Notes: a model not told the origin generated them from the letters alone. A stretch of DNA of 64,000 bases from an uncultured Lachnospiraceae bacterium (GCA_900315945.1 ONAZ01000002.1:62001-126000), one strand, 5' to 3'; shown: positions 1 to 8,826, numbered from the stretch's first letter. Numbers and translations: made by a program.

Positions 1-249
1 GGATTCTAAACCATCTAAGCACCTTCTGGCTCTTGTATACTCATTTCTATTAATCTTAATTATGCACACCTCACTAGCACCGTTATAATCATCCCTTCTA
101 AAAAAAGGAATGTGTTTCCATCTCTTAGAAAAGGAGATAGAATCCTCAAGCAAGGCTTTACTTGTGCAGTTACTTGCTCTATGGTTAGTTGTCTCACAAA
201 GTACTACATCTTTGTTAATGTTCTTATCACATTTCATTCTTTTCTTCAT
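1..249 (-). CDS. Partial gene of unknown function, 3' end outside window
   Basis: An open frame of 83 codons runs from an ATG at 249 to the left edge without a stop, so its C-terminal part is missing. A G-rich ribosome site (GGGGGG, four bases before the ATG) supports the start. The visible protein is basic and contains four cysteines, with no motif I recognise. It begins 21 bp after the stop of the XRE regulator at 271, on the same strand, and probably shares its transcript. It could be the partner of that regulator, for example a toxin or a metabolic target, but nothing in the sequence proves this. Confidence 0.5.
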   Translation of the reverse strand, partial: MKKRMKCDKNINKDVVLCETTNHRASNCTSKALLEDSISFSKRWKHIPFFRRDDYNGASEVCIIKINRNEYTRARRCLDGLES

Positions 250-270
250 GAATCCCCCCACAGTCACATA

Positions 271-516
271 CTAATCTAGGCGAATAGTAACACGTTTCCC
301 TAAACTATCCGCTACCTTCACAATGAAATCCAAACTTGGATTATATCTACCCGATTCCATTCTAGATATGTTGGACTTCTTAGTACCAGCCTTATCCGCC
401 AATGTCTGTTGCGTCATATGAAGCCCACACCTTGCTTCCTTTAACTGAACAGCCATTTCCATTCGAGCTTTGCTGCTACTACTTGGGACGATGCCATCTT
501 CATACCTCTTCTTCAT
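271..516 (-). CDS. XRE-family helix-turn-helix regulator (HigA/HipB-like)
   Basis: This 81-residue protein is almost entirely one Cro/C1-type helix-turn-helix domain (about residues 24-77), with the usual QQTLADKAG...SNISRMESGR recognition region. The C-terminus (GKRVTIRLD) resembles antitoxin-type XRE proteins of the HigA/HipB kind. The ATG at 516 is chosen over an upstream TTG at 534 because GGAGG lies eight bases before it. A consensus-like promoter overlapped by an 18-bp perfect palindrome sits just upstream, which suggests autorepression. No recognisable toxin lies upstream, as it would in higBA. The gene downstream is cut by the window edge, so whether this is an antitoxin stays open. 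Confidence 0.85.
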   Translation of the reverse strand: MKKRYEDGIVPSSSSKARMEMAVQLKEARCGLHMTQQTLADKAGTKKSNISRMESGRYNPSLDFIVKVADSLGKRVTIRLD

Positions 517-543
517 GAAAAGCACCTCCGCCAACTGATTAAA

Positions 544-572
544 ATGTTATCATATATGATAACTTTGTGCAA
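544..572 (-). promoter_or_regulatory. Promoter and palindromic operator of the XRE gene
   Basis: On the minus strand TTGCAC (572-567) is followed after exactly 17 bp by TAACAT (549-544). The 18-bp perfect palindrome GTTATCATATATGATAAC (546-563) fills the spacer and part of the -10 box, 30 bp before the regulator's start codon. A dimeric XRE protein bound there would block RNA polymerase, so autoregulation is the natural reading. Confidence 0.7.
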
Positions 573-595
573 TACTTTTTTCACATTTTTTTCAC

Positions 596-658
596 AAAAA
601 AATAAGCTTCAAACATTCTGCAGCGGACTCATAAAATCCTAACACAGATGTTTGAAGC
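596..658 (-). terminator. Rho-independent terminator after mecA
   Basis: The arms GCTTCAAACAT (606-616) and ATGTTTGAAGC (648-658) match perfectly over 11 bp and extend further with one bulge. On the minus strand the stem is followed by TTATTTTTTT. It lies 21 bp after the mecA stop. Confidence 0.75.
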
Positions 659-678
659 CATTAATAGTTTCAATCATA

Positions 679-1338
679 TTATAAGTTTTTCAAAGTAGCT
701 ATTGCATCCTTATCAATAATACATTTTCCATGTTCATATATAACCCTTGCACCTTGATGCTCTAAGAAGATCTCCTGACCAAATTCGCACAGACTCAAGA
801 ACAGTTCTCCAACTTTTTCGGTATCATTTATTTCCATTCTAAAATAATATGCCCCTTTATATGAATATAACTTAGATGTATTAATCCATTTCTCATCAAT
901 AATCTGCGAAATATCCATACATACGTCTAAAGATTCGCATTCAACCCAAAAAGCCTCAGATACACTGACAAAGCTTTGTATCTTCTTGCCTTCTTTTACT
1001 TTGTCATTATTATCAAGCACTTTTCCTTCAAGGACTTTCTGGAAATCCTCAAGATAAGACTTCAGTCTATTCATCTGAGCCTCTAACTGCTCTGGCATAG
1101 CTTCAGCGATAGTCATGGCTATATCGCCTTCTGGAAGAAGCGCAATCTGCACACTAAGAGCACCACCATTCGTCTTATAATTAAGCTCATATCTAGCTTC
1201 TTGCATAACACGACGAAGGAAGTCTTCTGCCTTATCTCTATTATCCACTAGCTCAGACACTTCTAAGCCATAATCATACATTTCTTCTTTTGAAACTACG
1301 CATCTAATAACATTTTCATTAATTCTTTTAAATTTCAT
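679..1338 (-). CDS. mecA: MecA-family adaptor protein
   Basis: The 219-residue protein has the MecA layout. An N-terminal substrate-binding part begins MKFKRINENVIRCVVSKEEM, there is a charged linker (about residues 95-125), and a C-terminal ClpC-binding domain contains the SVSEAFWVECESLD and FFLEHQGARVIYEHGKCI-like segments. In Bacillus MecA delivers substrates to ClpC/ClpP and activates the ClpC hexamer; the same role is inferred here. Length is close to the family's usual 210-240. The start has AAGGATG upstream. ClpP is encoded elsewhere in this window (50904-51488), but no clpC is seen. The gene appears monocistronic with its own terminator. Confidence 0.8.
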   Translation of the reverse strand: MKFKRINENVIRCVVSKEEMYDYGLEVSELVDNRDKAEDFLRRVMQEARYELNYKTNGGALSVQIALLPEGDIAMTIAEAMPEQLEAQMNRLKSYLEDFQKVLEGKVLDNNDKVKEGKKIQSFVSVSEAFWVECESLDVCMDISQIIDEKWINTSKLYSYKGAYYFRMEINDTEKVGELFLSLCEFGQEIFLEHQGARVIYEHGKCIIDKDAIATLKNL

Positions 1339-1408
1339 ATAATCACATCCTTAAAGATATATTAATCATTACCAAGAGAAATTTCAAGTTATTTTCAATG
1401 GTTGATAT

Positions 1409-2932
1409 CTACTTTTTCCTTATCCTTTTTGGAGCTGGTTCTATTGCATCTTCGGGACACACAAGAATACACAGATGACATCCTACGCATTTCTTACCGT
1501 CTAGAACAGGTTTTCTATTCTCATTAAGGCTAATTGCCTGATGTCCTCCATCACGACATGACAGAATACATCTTCCGCACCCCACACATTTTTCCTTAAT
1601 TATTTGTGGATATATAATTGTATCTCTAGATAATACATCGGTTGTATCACTAACATAATTAAGAGATTTTCCTACAACCTGTGATATATTGTTATATCCT
1701 TTCGCCAATAAATATAGCATTAGACCTTCTTTAAGCTCATCTATAATTCTATAACCATGCTTCATAACAGATGTTGTTATCTGAATACTAGAGGCTCCAA
1801 GCAAAATAAACTCTAATGCATCGCGCCAGGTTTCAATACCTCCCATAGCACTAATATGCATACCCTGCAGTTTCTTATTATGAGATATTTCTTCTATAAA
1901 TCTTAAAGCAATTGGTTTAATAGCTTTACCACTATAACCACCTACTGCCGACATTCCATCCACATCTGGCGAAGTTACAAAAGTATCAACATTTACTCCA
2001 ACAATACTCTTTATTGTATTAATTGCAGCAATTCCATCTGCACCTCCACGCTTTGCAGCCTCTGCCGCAGGACTCATATAGGTAACATTAGGAGTAAGCT
2101 TGGCAAAAACAGGCTTCTTAGTTCCTTTTCTTGCACATGCCGTAAATCTTTCTACAAGTATCGGATCTAAACCAATATCAGAACCAAGACCTCCATCTGC
2201 CATATTCGGGCAGGAGAAATTAAGTTCAATAGCGTCAGCACCACTCTCGTCGCATAGTTTTGCAAGACACTCCCATTCTTCGTCATTTTTTCCCATAATT
2301 GAAGCCAGAATAAACTTTGTTGGATATTCTTTCTTAAGTCGACGAATCATATCCATGTTTTCTTCAACAGTTTGTTCTGATAGCTGTTCTATATTTTTAA
2401 ATCCAATTATACTGCCATTATCACCTTTGATAGCAGAAAACCTTGGGGAAGCTTCCTTAATATCAAGAGAACATATTGTCTTAAGCGCTGCTCCAGCCCA
2501 TCCAGCTTCAAATGCACGTGCACACATATCATATGTACTTGATATAACCGAGGAAGACAGTAGAAAAGGATTCTCAAGTTTAATACCACATATATCTGTT
2601 TTCAGAAGTTCATCATAATCAATACCCCTGTGATCATCTGTATTATTATCTTTAGATTTAATTTGAGACTTAACTTCATCATTTAATCGAATCATAAGTT
2701 CTCGAATAGGAATTTTATAAGGCTTTACACATTCCTTTTCACAAGGCGCATCACAATTAACACAAGGATTATTTGAAGGATACTTAATTGCCGCAACATT
2801 TTCATTATCAAACCAAATATTCCTAAGAAGCTCATCTGGTTTTCCATGGGTACAAGCTTTACTACATGGTGCATCATCACATAATACACAATTAATCATA
2901 TCACGCCTTAGTATTATACTTTCCTTCCCCAT
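1409..2932 (-). CDS. PreA-type dihydropyrimidine/dihydroorotate dehydrogenase-like Fe-S flavoprotein
   Basis: The 507-residue protein has three parts. Residues 1-80 carry two Cys sets (C15-C18-C23-C27 and C57-C60-C64-C68), as in the N-terminal iron-sulfur domain of animal and bacterial DPD. Residues about 105-415 form an FMN barrel with ELNFSCPNM, KLTPN and the GGYSGKAIKPIALR phosphate loop, very like PreA. The C-terminus has a two-cluster ferredoxin (CVGCGRCILSC and CVGCHLCILVCPEDA). PreA normally pairs with PreT, which is absent nearby; here part of PreT's usual Fe-S domain is fused on. The loop that bears the catalytic Cys in mammalian DPD reads GGLGSDIGLDP, without Cys. Reduction or oxidation of a pyrimidine-like substrate is likely; the exact substrate is unknown. 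Confidence 0.8.
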   Translation of the reverse strand: MGKESIILRRDMINCVLCDDAPCSKACTHGKPDELLRNIWFDNENVAAIKYPSNNPCVNCDAPCEKECVKPYKIPIRELMIRLNDEVKSQIKSKDNNTDDHRGIDYDELLKTDICGIKLENPFLLSSSVISSTYDMCARAFEAGWAGAALKTICSLDIKEASPRFSAIKGDNGSIIGFKNIEQLSEQTVEENMDMIRRLKKEYPTKFILASIMGKNDEEWECLAKLCDESGADAIELNFSCPNMADGGLGSDIGLDPILVERFTACARKGTKKPVFAKLTPNVTYMSPAAEAAKRGGADGIAAINTIKSIVGVNVDTFVTSPDVDGMSAVGGYSGKAIKPIALRFIEEISHNKKLQGMHISAMGGIETWRDALEFILLGASSIQITTSVMKHGYRIIDELKEGLMLYLLAKGYNNISQVVGKSLNYVSDTTDVLSRDTIIYPQIIKEKCVGCGRCILSCRDGGHQAISLNENRKPVLDGKKCVGCHLCILVCPEDAIEPAPKRIRKK

Positions 2933-3008
2933 ATATTTCTCCTTGTTGTATTCATTCTGTCTTCTATTTATTATTTCATGTTATGGCAACAGCTTATAAT
3001 AATCCTCA

Positions 3009-3653
3009 TTAGTTTTTCTTTAAGAACTTAATTGTCATGTCTACATATATTAAATATACAATAAAGGATATTATCTCTAGTGCCTCTGAAATACCATACA
3101 AAACTTTGTTGTGCGCATCAGTTAATAATGATGATGCTCCCAACCCAAAAGAAAATACCACATTAGCAATTATAATCCACAACACCACTTTTGATTTCTT
3201 TATATGGCTTGTTCCATTAAGTGTTTTTGCCAGTTTTGATGACACTACTATAACAACAACCATCTGAACCAATTCCACTATTTCTTCTAACCGGTCAATT
3301 ATCAAATTAATGCTTTCCCTATCTGTAATCATTAATATAATACCCATGACAGTATCAGCAATAATAATCAAAATAGAAAGGAAAAAAGGAATATAGAACA
3401 TCCTATCATCAAGACTTGCAATTTTTAATCCCCAGATATTATAGATGTCTGCTGCAATTGTGAGTATCATTCCGATAACAATTACTATTAATATAATAAC
3501 TCCAAAGGACATCCCAATTTCATTAATTATTTTTTCAAAATCTTTAGTGGAAAATAATGCCTGAACTAGACTTAGTAAAAAGGTACCAATAATAAGCATT
3601 ATTTCTGCTATATGAATTTTTTCTATACCTCGATACGCATTTTTATATGTCAT
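3009..3653 (-). CDS. Polytopic membrane protein, NAYxGI family, unknown function
   Basis: The ATG at 3653 is preferred because AAGGAGATAACT precedes it; the longer frame would overlap the upstream gene and has no ribosome site. The 214-residue product has about six hydrophobic segments and little soluble sequence. It starts MTYKNAYRGIEKIHIAEI, and another protein in this window (17903-18568) starts MRFSNAYKGIKIIFVGEI, has the same length and the same hydrophobic pattern, so the two are paralogs. I know no function for the family. It closes the membrane-module operon that begins at 8004. Confidence 0.7.
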   Translation of the reverse strand: MTYKNAYRGIEKIHIAEIMLIIGTFLLSLVQALFSTKDFEKIINEIGMSFGVIILIVIVIGMILTIAADIYNIWGLKIASLDDRMFYIPFFLSILIIIADTVMGIILMITDRESINLIIDRLEEIVELVQMVVVIVVSSKLAKTLNGTSHIKKSKVVLWIIIANVVFSFGLGASSLLTDAHNKVLYGISEALEIISFIVYLIYVDMTIKFLKKN

Positions 3654-3675
3654 AGTTATCTCCTTCGCAAATCTA

Positions 3676-4443
3676 TCATACCACGTGAGGCGAACCATAT
3701 ATTATGTAGTCGCCTAGATCTTTTACAAGCGTGTACTTGTATTTAGATGCTCCCGCATTTAGCGCATCCACATTGGTTTTGCCTAGATTATCCTTCTTCT
3801 TAATTACAATGTAGTCGATGTTACTTACCAAAGCAAAATCAAATACAGGACTAGGGGATTCATCATAATGGCTCGAACTATTCTCAAAAATATTAACATC
3901 TTTGTTACAATCTTTAACCCTTATCTTATAATCTTCAGGAAGAAGAACAGAGTGTGTACCTACCGTATTGGCTATCTCTACAACATCTGAAGGATATCTA
4001 TTAGCTGCTCTACTTGTTGTAAAGTTTCTAAAAGTCCACTGAACAGGCACACTTGCTTCTACAAGAAATACTAATGTCACACCTATAACTATTCCCACAC
4101 ACCAGACTTTTTTCTTTTTATCAGATGATTTTCTAACTAAAAATGGCAATAAAATTGCAAACCCTAATAGAATTAAGGCTATTACCGGTAGAACATTAAA
4201 CATGTCACCCGCATCATCTTCTGGCAAAAATTCAAATGCATAGTCTAAAAATGCTAGAACTAATAAAGATATAAGAATTACTATACAATAAATAATATAA
4301 CTTCTTATTGCCTTATTCTTCAAATTACAGATAGCAATAACAGCAAGGGTTATAATTATAGCTAGATAGAATCCCTTAAACTCACTTCCATAAGTATTTA
4401 TTATTTTTCTAACAAAATCAACACTCTCAATTAAAGCCGTCAT
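3676..4443 (-). CDS. Membrane protein with soluble C-terminal domain (module protein B, copy 1)
   Basis: The 255-residue protein has about four membrane helices in residues 23-130, followed by a soluble domain to the end. That domain begins near YPSDVVEIANTVG and ends KYKYTLVKDLGDYIIYGSP. The gene at 5499-6938 has the same layout (VPDYVIEVSNVIT ... KYGFELLDEAGDYVVYKN), so the two are paralogs. It follows its partner A protein (4450-5502) by 6 bp. Similar proteins in Lachnospiraceae sit beside large membrane proteins thought to act in envelope polysaccharide assembly; here this is only inference. No catalytic motif is visible. Confidence 0.65.
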   Translation of the reverse strand: MTALIESVDFVRKIINTYGSEFKGFYLAIIITLAVIAICNLKNKAIRSYIIYCIVILISLLVLAFLDYAFEFLPEDDAGDMFNVLPVIALILLGFAILLPFLVRKSSDKKKKVWCVGIVIGVTLVFLVEASVPVQWTFRNFTTSRAANRYPSDVVEIANTVGTHSVLLPEDYKIRVKDCNKDVNIFENSSSHYDESPSPVFDFALVSNIDYIVIKKKDNLGKTNVDALNAGASKYKYTLVKDLGDYIIYGSPHVV

Positions 4444-4449
4444 ATCTTA

Positions 4450-5502
4450 TTATCCCTTAACATCTCTTCTTGCCATATTAACTATTGCCAACACAATTAT
4501 TGAAACAACAACAATTCCACCAAGAATAGCTACAATCTGGTATCCAGTATTACTCATTAAGGCTGCTATAGGTAGCATAAAAAGAAAACGAACAAGCCAC
4601 ACTGATGCTCTGTATAGCTTTCTATTTGCCACCTCGCAAATTGCTGCATATCCATATATAAAACAAAGAGGAACAATAATAGCAGATAGCATTGTTGTAC
4701 CATTCCATATATTCTGAGGTATTGAAACATTTAATGAACCATTTACAAATAGCAATACGATACAGATTCCTGCAAATAGTAGTTCCGTCCATTTTTCATA
4801 TTTTGAAAGTTTTATATTATATGTAAAAAATATACGTTCAATTCGCTTATATACGCCAAAGAATACTAAAAGCAAAGGAGCAATCATAAGATTTAGCATA
4901 TATTGCATATCACTTATTCCTAAAAACTTCGAAAATAGAATATAGAATACTTCAATTAGTTTTGTGTTCCCCTTTATATCACTTATCAATTTCCCGTCTA
5001 TAACATTATATATACCTATTATATCGTTTTGCTGCATCGTTATAATACTAAGATATGTTTCATCTTTTGGACTAGGTAAAACAAATAACACTGACACAAC
5101 AATATAAAGAACAATAAATGCAATAACTGCAATGTCACTTTTAATAGGTTTTAGAGATTTTAAATCATCACCAATCTCTGAACGAACAGCCTTCATTACA
5201 ATAAGAATAATGGTAATAACGATTGCAATTACTACAGCAACCACAAGGAAACTACCTGTAAAGTTCATCATAGAATCAACAAATTCTGATAGCTTATTAG
5301 TGCTATAAATTATATATAATCCTGCTAATTCAAAAGCAAAAAACATAATCAAAAAACCGCTCACATAATCATCTAGCATTTTCGTAGCAAGACGCAATTC
5401 ACCCATGCTATTACTTCTTCTAAATATAAAATTAAAAATTATCCCTAGAGCTATCGGAAGAATAACTAAATATAAAATTATACTAAAAACATTTGTCATC
5501 AT
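4450..5502 (-). CDS. Large polytopic membrane protein (module protein A, copy 1; DUF6077-like)
   Basis: The 350-residue protein has roughly nine hydrophobic helices and one larger loop near residues 155-195 (PKDETYLSIITMQ ... IDGKLISDIKG). The loop and following helices align by eye with those of the gene at 6961-8004 (GDNKTYVALANDM ... VNGSEITEM), so it is the A partner of a duplicated A-B module. Its start overlaps the stop of the upstream gene by ATGA, which implies translational coupling. It resembles a DUF6077-type or GT-C-like membrane protein, but no metal-binding Asp-Asp motif is evident. Function is unknown; export or assembly of a surface glycan is a guess. Confidence 0.65.
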   Translation of the reverse strand: MMTNVFSIILYLVILPIALGIIFNFIFRRSNSMGELRLATKMLDDYVSGFLIMFFAFELAGLYIIYSTNKLSEFVDSMMNFTGSFLVVAVVIAIVITIILIVMKAVRSEIGDDLKSLKPIKSDIAVIAFIVLYIVVSVLFVLPSPKDETYLSIITMQQNDIIGIYNVIDGKLISDIKGNTKLIEVFYILFSKFLGISDMQYMLNLMIAPLLLVFFGVYKRIERIFFTYNIKLSKYEKWTELLFAGICIVLLFVNGSLNVSIPQNIWNGTTMLSAIIVPLCFIYGYAAICEVANRKLYRASVWLVRFLFMLPIAALMSNTGYQIVAILGGIVVVSIIVLAIVNMARRDVKG

Positions 5503-6938
5503 TGTTCTATCTCTTTAAACTGAGAAGCGTCTGTGTTATACGCTTCCATTTCATACTTACCCTTGTTGTATTTTATTACAGTTATAGATGCATTATCTGG
5601 CAGCTCCGATTCTGATATTTCATCAGGGAATAGGGTTTTTAACATCCAGCTAAAACCTCCATGTCCTACTATAAGCACATTGCCATTATTTGGCGTTTTG
5701 CTAATTGCACTTAGCAGTGCGGACTTATACTTATTTACCATCGTATATTTTGACGTTGCACCAACTGGCGACACAAATTTTGAATCGCTTATTGTTCCAT
5801 AATACTTATCTTCACTAAAATCAGGATACTTTTCCATAACCTCATCTTTGGATAGTCCCTCGAGTTGTCCAGCGTAAATATCATTCAAATTAGCCATTTT
5901 ACTAATTGTTGGTTTTTCATTTTTGTTCGTATCTAGTATAAGTTTAGCAGTATCATTTGTACGAGTTAGCTCTGATGCAAAGGCTGTATCAAAACGAATA
6001 TCTGCTAACGCTTCCCCAGTCTTTTTTACATCAGCAATTCCCTTAGATGTGAGTTTCGTATCTGTCTTACTGCCAGCAAAGACACCCTTTACATTTGCCT
6101 CTGTCTGTCCATGACGGACAAAATATAATGTGAGTTCTTTTGTATTCTTATATACTACGTAATCACCAGCTTCATCAAGCAATTCAAACCCATATTTTTC
6201 AGCCTGTTGTCTTAGATAAGTATTATTAGTACATACAAAATACTCATAATTTAACAGATTAGCATATTTCGTCAATTCAAATGAACTGGAATTATATGTT
6301 GTGCTTGGAATGACCACTTCTGAAAGAACTAGTGCAGACGAATATTGCCTAATACCATACTTAAAATCATCACCTGCGTGTTTATTATAAGCCTCGTCCA
6401 ATTGAATCAGTACTTTCGGTTTAATCCATTTTCCTTTATCATCTTTTGCAACCTGTCTAACACCATATAACTGTCCATCATAACATCCACTGTCTTCAGT
6501 TATGACATTACTTACTTCTATAACATAATCAGGCACCTTATTAATGTTTTCAGTTGCTTTATAAGTTCTTGTAAAAAGAGGAGACGCACCTAAAACAAGG
6601 CAGAAAACAATAAATGCGATAGCTCCCTTTATTCGTTGCCTCTTTCTTAATCCATCTAAAATTTTTACAAGTGTATATGATATTACCGGCACAGAAAAAA
6701 AGAGCCACGACAACCTTTCATATTCACCATAACCTGGAAGTATTCTACCATATAACAGCTTAACCGTTAGCGGACAGATAAAAAGTAATATAGACAATCC
6801 AATAAGTGTAATTACCTTCTTTATCTTAATATCCCAGTTATTTCTATTTTTAAACAGCAAAAATAGGCTAATGGCATACATAACAATCCAACCAGCGTAT
6901 ATCCACTTATGTATTTGTATATCAATCCATAAATCCAT
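5499..6938 (-). CDS. Membrane protein fused to a histidine phosphatase domain (module protein B, copy 2)
   Basis: Residues 1-122 contain about four membrane helices, residues 125-265 a soluble domain paralogous to that of 3676-4443, and residues 268-479 a complete histidine phosphatase (phosphoglycerate mutase) domain. The phosphatase has YFVRHGQTEAN (His276), the ELTRTNDTA segment, and LIVGHGGFSWM (His426), so all core catalytic residues are present. Acid phosphatase or phosphosugar phosphatase activity is predicted; which side of the membrane it faces is not clear from the sequence. The copy-1 protein ends where this phosphatase begins, so this is a gain by fusion or a loss in the other copy. 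Confidence 0.75.
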   Translation of the reverse strand: MDLWIDIQIHKWIYAGWIVMYAISLFLLFKNRNNWDIKIKKVITLIGLSILLFICPLTVKLLYGRILPGYGEYERLSWLFFSVPVISYTLVKILDGLRKRQRIKGAIAFIVFCLVLGASPLFTRTYKATENINKVPDYVIEVSNVITEDSGCYDGQLYGVRQVAKDDKGKWIKPKVLIQLDEAYNKHAGDDFKYGIRQYSSALVLSEVVIPSTTYNSSSFELTKYANLLNYEYFVCTNNTYLRQQAEKYGFELLDEAGDYVVYKNTKELTLYFVRHGQTEANVKGVFAGSKTDTKLTSKGIADVKKTGEALADIRFDTAFASELTRTNDTAKLILDTNKNEKPTISKMANLNDIYAGQLEGLSKDEVMEKYPDFSEDKYYGTISDSKFVSPVGATSKYTMVNKYKSALLSAISKTPNNGNVLIVGHGGFSWMLKTLFPDEISESELPDNASITVIKYNKGKYEMEAYNTDASQFKEIEQ

Positions 6939-6960
6939 TTCAAAACCTTACTTAATATAA

Positions 6961-8004
6961 TTATCCCTTATTCATCACATACAACAAAGCAAATGCAGCC
7001 GTCGGAATATTAATTGCAAAAAGAGTCAAAATCATCCGAAATTGTATTCTTCTCTCAATAATAAATTCAGTAATAGTCAACAATCCCATTAGTAAAGGAA
7101 GCATCAGAAATCCCATATTACTTGCACTACAACCTGCTAATACAAGCAAAAACATTTCAAATATATCTTTCTTCTTACTTTCTTTATCTTTTACATAAAC
7201 AATCCATTCAAAAATCAACATAGGCATAATAATCATGGATGTTATATGCTTTCCATAAGTTGGCCAAATAAGCAGTATATCAGCAATATCTCCACTCATA
7301 AACTCATAAAGAATAACCATAAAAGTCACAAATAGAGACATTTTTTTTATGTCATAATCAAAAAATCTTTTTAAAACAATCCACCAAACCAAATAGGACA
7401 TTATTATTAAAATCCCAGGTAAATAAGTATATATAATTGCCAAAGAACTCGTTCCACATAACACCGAAAGCATAGCTTCAAAAGAGTACCAACTTGAAAG
7501 TTTATATTTCGTACTAACTTTTGTCATTTCTGTTATTTCTGAACCATTAACGTCATTTACAACATAAAATTCATCTGTCTCGACCATATCATTGGCAAGC
7601 GCCACATATGTCTTGTTATCACCATAGCATGATGGTGTAAAAATCGTCGCTCTTCCTGCCTGATAAAGAACCAACACCAACATTATTATAAAGAACACAT
7701 TTGTAAAATACTTCTTTGCATCACTAGAGAAGAACTCTTTTACTTTCTCTATTATCTTCTTACGCCTCTTTATTATCATAAAGATCATAAAAACAGTAAC
7801 AAATATCAATGCTCCTATAAATATATAAAGCGGCACATGAAACTTTGTCTGCATAAGTACACATGGAAGGGATATCACTGTCCAAAGCACAAATATGATT
7901 ACAAGAGACATTGGCATCCAATATGCAATTGTTCTGTCCTTATCGCCGAAGACTAATGTCATGGCAATAGGTAAACCTATGAATAATAACAAAAATACAA
8001 TCAT
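6961..8004 (-). CDS. Large polytopic membrane protein (module protein A, copy 2; DUF6077-like)
   Basis: The 347-residue protein has about nine hydrophobic helices with a loop around residues 130-170 (CYGDNKTYVALANDMVETD). It is the paralog of 4450-5502 and leads the A-B-A-B run. It follows the GNAT gene by 15 bp, so the whole block 12222-3009 may be read as one or a few long transcripts. The C-terminus is hydrophobic and ends abruptly after a helix. No catalytic motif is recognised; a role with the adjacent B protein in envelope glycan or lipid metabolism is inference only. Confidence 0.65.
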   Translation of the reverse strand: MIVFLLLFIGLPIAMTLVFGDKDRTIAYWMPMSLVIIFVLWTVISLPCVLMQTKFHVPLYIFIGALIFVTVFMIFMIIKRRKKIIEKVKEFFSSDAKKYFTNVFFIIMLVLVLYQAGRATIFTPSCYGDNKTYVALANDMVETDEFYVVNDVNGSEITEMTKVSTKYKLSSWYSFEAMLSVLCGTSSLAIIYTYLPGILIIMSYLVWWIVLKRFFDYDIKKMSLFVTFMVILYEFMSGDIADILLIWPTYGKHITSMIIMPMLIFEWIVYVKDKESKKKDIFEMFLLVLAGCSASNMGFLMLPLLMGLLTITEFIIERRIQFRMILTLFAINIPTAAFALLYVMNKG

Positions 8005-8019
8005 TTCTATCCTCTGAAT

Positions 8020-8826
8020 TTATTTTCGTAAAATATATTTTCCATCCCCAAAAGACTCAAATCCAAGTTTTTCCATGATTCTGATACTTGGAATATTCTT
8101 TTCATTTACATTGGCAATAATAGATTTTTTCTCAAGCTTCTCAAATGTATAGTTAACAATAGCTTTGCATACTTCTGTCGCAATTCCCCTATTTTGATAT
8201 TCTTTCTTAACCTGATATGACAATTCAACCTGAGTAATATCTTTGCAGTTCTCTTTACTCTCAACTCCTGCACGGCCTATTACACTATTTGTTTCTTTAT
8301 CAATTATTAGCCAAAGTCCATATCCATACAACTTGTATACAACTTCAATATACTGCCTCTGATATTCCCTTTCTTCCTCTGTCTCAAATAAAGGTTCTAT
8401 ATATTTCGTCATGGATTCATCCTGATAAATATCTAGAATAGCCTGATAATCTTCTATAGAATGTTCTCTTATAATACATCTTTTTGTTTCTAAGATAGTC
8501 AATGGAATATTGTGGAATCTTGAATCTACCACTTCTAAATCCCTTTTTTCGACTCTCTCTAAATCCTGCACAACATATGCTGAAGACAAGTATTCTCTAG
8601 GAGTTGATTCATAACCCAACACGCCAATATTATGAGCTTCCAAAAGCGAAATTGAATCATTTGATTTGGCAATGCCTATATATGTTTTTTCATTTAAAAA
8701 AGGTTGCCAATTAGTATCAACCATATCAGCAACCTTAACATATTCGTACATGTAAGGTGGAAATTCCTTATGTAATAATTTCTCTTCTTCCAAGGACAAA
8801 TCATTTACAATAACAAAGTTACACAT
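8020..8826 (-). CDS. GNAT acetyltransferase with N-terminal extension
   Basis: Residues about 112-268 form a RimJ/RimL-type GNAT domain: ETKRCIIREHSIEDYQAI at its start, ELSYQVKKEYQNRGIATE for the acetyl-CoA pyrophosphate loop, and NIPSIRIMEKLGFES near the end. The first 110 residues are a separate small domain (FVIVNDL ... NIGVLGYEST) that looks like the remnants of a HAD-type phosphatase fold as found fused to GNATs in related bacteria. It overlaps the dapF stop by 8 bp, so the two are co-translated. The substrate cannot be told; ribosomal protein, antibiotic or amino-acid amines are all possible. Confidence 0.8.
   Translation of the reverse strand: MCNFVIVNDLSLEEEKLLHKEFPPYMYEYVKVADMVDTNWQPFLNEKTYIGIAKSNDSISLLEAHNIGVLGYESTPREYLSSAYVVQDLERVEKRDLEVVDSRFHNIPLTILETKRCIIREHSIEDYQAILDIYQDESMTKYIEPLFETEEEREYQRQYIEVVYKLYGYGLWLIIDKETNSVIGRAGVESKENCKDITQVELSYQVKKEYQNRGIATEVCKAIVNYTFEKLEKKSIIANVNEKNIPSIRIMEKLGFESFGDGKYILRK

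Noticed and set aside
2100..2618. A 172-codon plus-strand open frame
   Set aside because: It lies wholly opposite the PreA-type gene, has no ribosome site and its composition mirrors the real gene.
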